NCBI GenBank assembly: GCA_016875595.1
Contig: VGPI01000066.1
Location: 1-9,991 of the forward strand
Source: Candidatus Cloacimonadota bacterium
GTDB taxonomy: Bacteria; Cloacimonadota; Cloacimonadia; Cloacimonadales; Cloacimonadaceae
DNA length: 9,991 nt
Direction of reading: 5' to 3'
Part shown: piece after piece, positions 7,132 through 9,991 of the stretch
Layout of the letters: every line of letters starts with the position of its first letter
Position numbering within the stretch: position 1 is the first letter of the stretch
Made by a program: the position numbers and the translations under genes
Notes under the pieces: generated by a model
The model's input: only the letters and a program-made list of their open reading frames with translations
Databases searched by the model: none
What the model was told of the DNA's origin: nothing

Positions 7132-7597
7132 GCTGATCACCGCTTTGGAGCAGCACCGAGCCCTGGGCAGACGCATTGTCTTTACCAATGGTTGCTTTGA
7201 CATCCTGCACAGCGGACATGCCCTCTATCTGGAAGCTGCCAAAGCCTTGGGCGATGTCCTCGTGGTTGGCGTGAACAGCGATGCCTCAATCCGCCGGCTC
7301 AAAGGAGAAAGCCGTCCCATCATTTCCCAGGATGACCGTTTGATCATGCTGGCGGCATTGGGATCGGTGGATTATGTGACGCTTTTTGAAGATGATACAC
7401 CTCTGGAACTGATCCGTGCCGCCCTACCCGATGTCTTGGTCAAAGGCGGGGATTGGACGGCGGACAACATTGTCGGCAGTGATATTGTGATTGCCAATGG
7501 CGGGATGGTAAAAAGCTTGATGTTCAAAGCAGGAATGTCCACCAGCGCCATAATTGAGCGGGTCAAGAATGACAGATCAGGCGGGAACCATGGATGA
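7100..7597 (+). CDS. rfaE2: D-glycero-beta-D-manno-heptose-1-phosphate adenylyltransferase (HldC/RfaE2)
   Basis: A 165-residue nucleotidyltransferase of the cytidylyltransferase-like superfamily, equivalent to the C-terminal half of HldE. The signature FTNGCFDILHSGH (28-40, with HxGH at 37-40) is followed by GVNSDASIRRLKGESRPI and, further on, DVLVKGGDW and IANGG. It transfers AMP from ATP to heptose-1-phosphate, making ADP-D-glycero-D-manno-heptose. It starts inside rfaE1 (32-nt overlap, a different frame) with GAGG about 9 nt ahead of the ATG. Co-location with rfaE1 gives two successive steps; the isomerase GmhA, phosphatase GmhB and epimerase HldD are not in this window. Its end overlaps the probable start of the rseC-like gene by 8 nt. 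Confidence 0.95.
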   Translation: MIITKIKTLNELITALEQHRALGRRIVFTNGCFDILHSGHALYLEAAKALGDVLVVGVNSDASIRRLKGESRPIISQDDRLIMLAALGSVDYVTLFEDDTPLELIRAALPDVLVKGGDWTADNIVGSDIVIANGGMVKSLMFKAGMSTSAIIERVKNDRSGGNHG

Positions 7598-8000
7598 ACC
7601 GATCACCTGTGATGTGGCGACCGTGACCGCCATTACCACAACCGGCGTAAAAGTGGAGATGGAACGCTCAGGCGGATGCAAGTCGTGCTCTGTCAGCGGT
7701 TTGTGTTTCGGGAAAGACAAGGTAGTGACCTGGGTGATTGAGACGGATCAGAACCTGGCAGTTGGTGACCGGGTGGAATTGCTTATCTCTCCCCAATCAC
7801 GGGTTCTGGCATCGTTGCTGGTGTTTCTGATGCCCGTTCTGGGTTTGTTTGCGGGCTATTATCTTGCTCTGGCCTGGATCGGGGAGTCGTATGCCATACT
7901 CGGCGGATTTGGACTGATGATTCCCAGTTTTGTGGTGATCTGGCGTCTGGATAAGAAAATTGGTAAGCAGTTTACCGCCAGAATAGGTAGGAAAATATGA
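7590..8000 (+). CDS. RseC/MucC-family cysteine-containing membrane protein
   Basis: A small inner-membrane protein (136 residues from ATG 7590) of the RseC/MucC type: a short N-terminal beta-rich stretch, a cysteine cluster C30-x2-C33-x5-C39 (GGCKSCSVSGLC), a GDRVELLI segment, then two membrane helices (about 73-95 and 101-118) and a basic C-terminus. In E. coli RseC modulates the sigma-E envelope stress response and is linked with reduction of SoxR; relatives are also found beside Rnf electron-transport genes. Which role applies here cannot be told. Start choice: ATG 7590 has AGGCGGGA just upstream and overlaps the end of rfaE2 by 8 nt; ATG 7569 (MTDQAG...) or TTG 7554 would add 7 or 12 residues. 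The stop overlaps folB as ATGA. Confidence 0.82.
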   Translation: MDEPITCDVATVTAITTTGVKVEMERSGGCKSCSVSGLCFGKDKVVTWVIETDQNLAVGDRVELLISPQSRVLASLLVFLMPVLGLFAGYYLALAWIGESYAILGGFGLMIPSFVVIWRLDKKIGKQFTARIGRKI

Positions 8001-8356
8001 AAATCAGTTTGAATGAGATGGTCTTCTACGGATACCATGGGGTGTTTGATGAGGAGCGGAAACTCGGGCAGCGCTTTGTGGTATCGGTGGATTTATACAC
8101 TGACGATACCAAGGATGAGCTGATCCATCGGCTGGAGGATACGGTAGATTACACTCAGGTCTATGCCGTGATCAGGGATGTGATGGAAACTGAGCAGTTT
8201 CACCTGTTGGAGCACTGCGCCAATATCATCGCCGATCGCTTGCTGAGTGAATTTGACTTGATCCAAATGGCGCAGATCCGGATCCAAAAACCCTCGGTCG
8301 CCATCCAGGGCAGCTTGCATTCGGTGGAGATCGAATTGACCAGGGAAAGGACATGA
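7997..8356 (+). CDS. folB: Dihydroneopterin aldolase FolB
   Basis: A 119-residue protein of the usual FolB length. It has the family start (ISLNEMVFYGYHGVFDEERK) with the conserved Glu20, a tract HLLEHCANIIADRL, and the C-terminal IQKPS with Lys98, matching the Glu and Lys of known dihydroneopterin aldolases. It cleaves 7,8-dihydroneopterin to 6-hydroxymethyl-dihydropterin and glycolaldehyde in folate synthesis. The ATG overlaps the stop of the rseC-like gene (ATGA, 4 nt) with AGGA upstream, and its own stop overlaps folK in the same way. The product is the substrate of FolK, encoded next. Confidence 0.95.
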   Translation: MKISLNEMVFYGYHGVFDEERKLGQRFVVSVDLYTDDTKDELIHRLEDTVDYTQVYAVIRDVMETEQFHLLEHCANIIADRLLSEFDLIQMAQIRIQKPSVAIQGSLHSVEIELTRERT

Positions 8357-8853
8357 TCGCATATATCTGGCTCGGTTCCAATCTGGATGATCCCTATCAG
8401 CAGCTTGACCGGGCGATTCAGAGAATCCAGACGGAGGATCGGATCAAAGTGCTCCGCTTGTCCAGCCGGATCGAGACCGAGCCCTATGGCTACATCGATC
8501 AACCTCCATTCGTGAATCAGGTGATGGAGATCAAGACCGATCTGAATTGCCGTTCTTTATTGCATTTGTTGCAGGAGATCGAAGACCGGATGGGCAGGAC
8601 ACGAGAGATCCACTGGGGACCCAGAATTATCGATCTGGACATCCTGTTGGCGGATGATCTGACCATCGATGAGCCGGACTTGCAAATCCCTCATCCCGAG
8701 CTGCCGAGTCGGTTTTTCGTCTTGCAACTATTGAACGAACTCATCCCTGATCATGTGCATCAGCTTTGGGAACAGAGCATTGCAGAGCTTTATCAGACAT
8801 TTGAAAGTACTGGCGGAGAACCGGAGTTCTCCACCCCAAAAGGAGAGGACTGA
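8353..8853 (+). CDS. folK: Pyrophosphokinase FolK (HPPK) with repeat-derived C-terminal tail
   Basis: A 166-residue 6-hydroxymethyl-7,8-dihydropterin pyrophosphokinase, which transfers pyrophosphate from ATP to the FolB product. Seen are LGSNLDDP (7-14), ETEPYGYIDQPPFVNQV (41-57) and GRTREIHWGPRIIDLDILL (81-99) with the Mg-binding Asp94 and Asp96, corresponding to Asp95 and Asp97 of E. coli, then IPHPEL. E. coli FolK has 159 residues; here the body ends about residue 152 and a 14-residue tail (GGEPEFSTPKGED region, 153-166) is encoded by a palindromic repeat at 8815-8838, nearly identical to one in glmU. The tail lies beyond the catalytic core, so activity should be unaffected. It starts at an ATGA overlap with folB; its stop shares a base with the glmU start (TGATG). 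Confidence 0.95.
   Translation: MIAYIWLGSNLDDPYQQLDRAIQRIQTEDRIKVLRLSSRIETEPYGYIDQPPFVNQVMEIKTDLNCRSLLHLLQEIEDRMGRTREIHWGPRIIDLDILLADDLTIDEPDLQIPHPELPSRFFVLQLLNELIPDHVHQLWEQSIAELYQTFESTGGEPEFSTPKGED
8815..8838. repeat. Palindromic coding repeat, copy 1 (in folK)
   Basis: A 24-nt element with arms GGAGAA (8815-8820) and TTCTCC (8827-8832) around CCGGAG, followed by ACCCCA. It is identical at 23 of 24 positions to copy 2 at 9069-9092. It is read as GEPEFSTP in folK, in the same frame as in glmU. All six reading frames through it are free of stop codons. It lies 4 nt before the glmU ribosome-binding site. Confidence 0.85.
8842..8848 (+). promoter_or_regulatory. glmU ribosome-binding site, possibly masked by the repeat
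   Basis: GGAGAGG ends 4 nt before the glmU ATG at 8853, within the last codons of folK. The repeat arm TTCTCC (8827-8832) can pair either with the upstream arm GGAGAA (8815-8820) or with GGAGAG of this site (8842-8847, one G-U pair, 9-nt loop). The ribosome-binding site itself is clear; the alternative pairing is inference. Confidence 0.75.
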
Positions 8854-9977
8854 TGACCGATATTGCTGCCATTATCCTGGCTGCCGGAAAGGGCACCCGA
8901 ATGAAATCCAATCGAGCCAAAGTGAATTTCCCGATCGCGGGTAAGACCATGCTGCAAAGAGTGGTCCAGACCGCCCAAAAAGCCGGCTGTGGCAAGATAT
9001 GCGTCGTTGTGGGCTATCAGATGGATCAGGTAATGACATCGCTAATCCGAAGTCCAAAGTCCGAATGTGGAGAACCGGAATTCTCCACCCCAATAGTCCG
9101 AAGTCTGAAGTCAGAGGAAGGTAACCGTAGCGGAGCTGGTTTGTCCTTCGTCGAGCAACGTGAACAGCTCGGCACCGGTCATGCCGTGCAGATGGCGAAG
9201 CAGGATTTTATTGATTATCAGGGCGATATCTTTATTCTATGTGGCGATGTCCCGCTATTGAAAGCTGAGACGCTGGTTAATATGTACCGGAGGCACGGTG
9301 CTACCGGGGCACTGGCGACGGTTCTTACTGCTTATCTGGACGATGCCGGAAAGTATGGCAGGATCATCAGGGACGCCGGTGGCATGATCTGCGGCATCAC
9401 GGAGTATAAGGATGCCACACCGGAACAGCGACTGATCAGGGAATTCAATACCGGTATCTATTGTTTCAATGCCTTCGCACTCTTTGAAGCGCTGGCTAAC
9501 ATCGGCAATGACAACGAACAGCGGGAGTATTACCTCACGGATGTCATCAGGATATTGCATGATAGAGAAAGCGTCGTTGAATCGGTCGTCCTGGATGATC
9601 TGATGGAAGCATCCGGGGTAAATTCACAAGAACAATTAGCTGAACTGGAAGATGCCTTGTATGACAGCATTCGCAAGCACTGGCTCAACAACGGAGTGGT
9701 GATCCACAATCCTGCCTCGGTGGTCATTGGTGAAGACGTGATGATCGGGACGGATGTGGAGATCGGAGCAAACTGCATCCTGGAAGGACGTTGCCAGATC
9801 GGACAAAACACCTTCATCGGTCATAACTGCCTGATCCATAACGCCGTGATCGGAACTGATTGTAATCTGGATGGCAATAGTATCGTAAGCAATTGTAACA
9901 TCCCACCGGGCAGTCATCTGCATTATCGCAATGATGTAATCTCCGAAGCGAATGAGGGAAACCGCTATGAGAGATAA
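8853..9977 (+). CDS. glmU: UDP-GlcNAc pyrophosphorylase (GlmU N-terminal type), short form with internal insertion
   Basis: A 374-residue protein with a full GlmU uridylyltransferase domain: LAAGKGTRM (9-17), EQLGTGHAV (104-112), LCGDVPLL with Asp132 (matching Asp105 of E. coli), ITEYKDAT, EFNTGIYCF, EYYLTDVI and the GVN motif. It makes UDP-GlcNAc from UTP and GlcNAc-1-phosphate for peptidoglycan and lipid A. Two oddities. First, residues about 65-96 (9045-9140) form an extra segment, RSPKSE...GEPEFSTP...VRSLKSE, absent from E. coli GlmU, sitting in the loop before the EQLGTGHA strand; it contains the second palindromic repeat. Second, only about four left-handed beta-helix turns (VIGEDVMIG, VEIGANCIL, CQIGQNTFIG, AVIGTDCNL) follow, then a stop; E. 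coli GlmU has 456 residues, and the acetyltransferase active-site part (its Lys351, His363, Tyr366 region) is missing. It is therefore probably uridylyltransferase only. The ATG has a strong GGAGAGG site and overlaps folK by 1 nt. Confidence 0.9.
   Translation: MTDIAAIILAAGKGTRMKSNRAKVNFPIAGKTMLQRVVQTAQKAGCGKICVVVGYQMDQVMTSLIRSPKSECGEPEFSTPIVRSLKSEEGNRSGAGLSFVEQREQLGTGHAVQMAKQDFIDYQGDIFILCGDVPLLKAETLVNMYRRHGATGALATVLTAYLDDAGKYGRIIRDAGGMICGITEYKDATPEQRLIREFNTGIYCFNAFALFEALANIGNDNEQREYYLTDVIRILHDRESVVESVVLDDLMEASGVNSQEQLAELEDALYDSIRKHWLNNGVVIHNPASVVIGEDVMIGTDVEIGANCILEGRCQIGQNTFIGHNCLIHNAVIGTDCNLDGNSIVSNCNIPPGSHLHYRNDVISEANEGNRYER
9046..9117. repeat. Heptamer-flanked palindromic insertion in glmU (contains copy 2)
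   Basis: The block has three parts. Three 7-nt units (TCCGAAG, TCCAAAG, TCCGAAT; 9046-9066) come first. Then comes the palindromic repeat, copy 2 (9069-9092), with an 8-bp stem GTGGAGAA (9067-9074) and TTCTCCAC (9081-9088) around CCGGAA. Last are three more 7-nt units (TCCGAAG, TCTGAAG, TCAGAGG; 9097-9117). The whole is 72 nt, a multiple of three, and keeps the glmU frame, giving RSPKSE and VRSLKSE on either side of GEPEFSTP. Confidence 0.85.
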
Positions 9978-9991
9978 GTACCTTTATTCAC
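9967..9991 (+). CDS. Start of a further gene (only 8 codons in window)
   Basis: ATG at 9967 overlaps the end of glmU by 11 nt in another frame and has GAGGGA about 9 nt upstream. The visible start reads MRDKYLYS and runs off the window edge with no stop. Dense spacing and the same strand make it a likely next member of the cluster. Too little is present to name a product. Confidence 0.5.

Noticed and set aside
7554..7589. TTG 7554 as start of the rseC-like gene
   Set aside because: A rare start deep inside rfaE2 with no clear ribosome-binding site; ATG 7590 has AGGCGGGA upstream and fits the short overlaps nearby.
9046..9117. CRISPR-like repeat array in glmU
   Set aside because: The units are 7 nt, contiguous and in frame inside an enzyme gene, with no repeat-spacer pattern.
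9900..9991. Frameshift as the reason for the short GlmU
   Set aside because: The other frames past 9900 do not continue beta-helix hexapeptides, and a well-spaced new start (ATG 9967) overlaps the stop, as at other junctions in the cluster.

Overview
The window falls into two unlike parts. The right three quarters (about 2695 to the end) is a tightly packed, single-strand run of housekeeping genes at roughly 52-55% G+C by hand count. The left part (1-2694) is A+T-richer accessory DNA: the first two thirds of a leftward type III-like DNA methyltransferase gene, and behind it a strip of decayed mobile and accessory genes. ADP-heptose (LPS core) genes and an RseC-like membrane protein point to a Gram-negative bacterium with heptose-containing LPS. 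Gene content and style would suit an environmental lineage such as the Cloacimonadota/FCB area, but that placement is a low-confidence guess.

Left part: complement(<1..1898) encodes 632 in-window residues of an adenine-specific DNA methyltransferase with a very long N-terminal region and the DPPY catalytic motif at residues 519-522; the gene runs off the left edge. Directly upstream of it, on the same strand, are the C-terminal piece of a GxxExxY-family protein (1898-2122), ending in a 9-nt ACGAAA-type repeat whose stop codon overlaps the methyltransferase start, and the C-terminal piece of an IS256-family transposase (2109-2468). About 226 bp with no convincing gene then separates this from der.

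Right part, all on the + strand: der (ribosome assembly GTPase), plsY (glycerol-3-phosphate acyltransferase), purF (first step of purine synthesis), rfaE1 and rfaE2 (heptose-7-phosphate kinase and heptose-1-phosphate adenylyltransferase as separate overlapping genes), an rseC-like gene, folB and folK (folate synthesis), glmU (UDP-GlcNAc synthesis; acetyltransferase half missing) and the start of one further gene. Junctions are 1-nt gaps or overlaps of 1 to 32 nt, except a 34-nt gap after purF that holds a perfect 9-bp hairpin. This looks like one transcription unit mixing envelope, purine and folate functions.

The most striking signal is a 24-nt palindromic repeat present twice, 254 bp apart, inside two consecutive essential genes: once as the C-terminal tail of FolK and once inside a roughly 32-residue insertion in GlmU, where it is flanked by 7-nt direct repeats. 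Both copies are read in the same frame (peptide GEPEFSTP), differ by one synonymous base, and the element has no stop codon in any of six frames. It looks like a coding-compatible palindromic mobile repeat, comparable in concept to Rickettsia palindromic elements. The folK copy also sits where it could form an alternative stem with the glmU ribosome-binding site.
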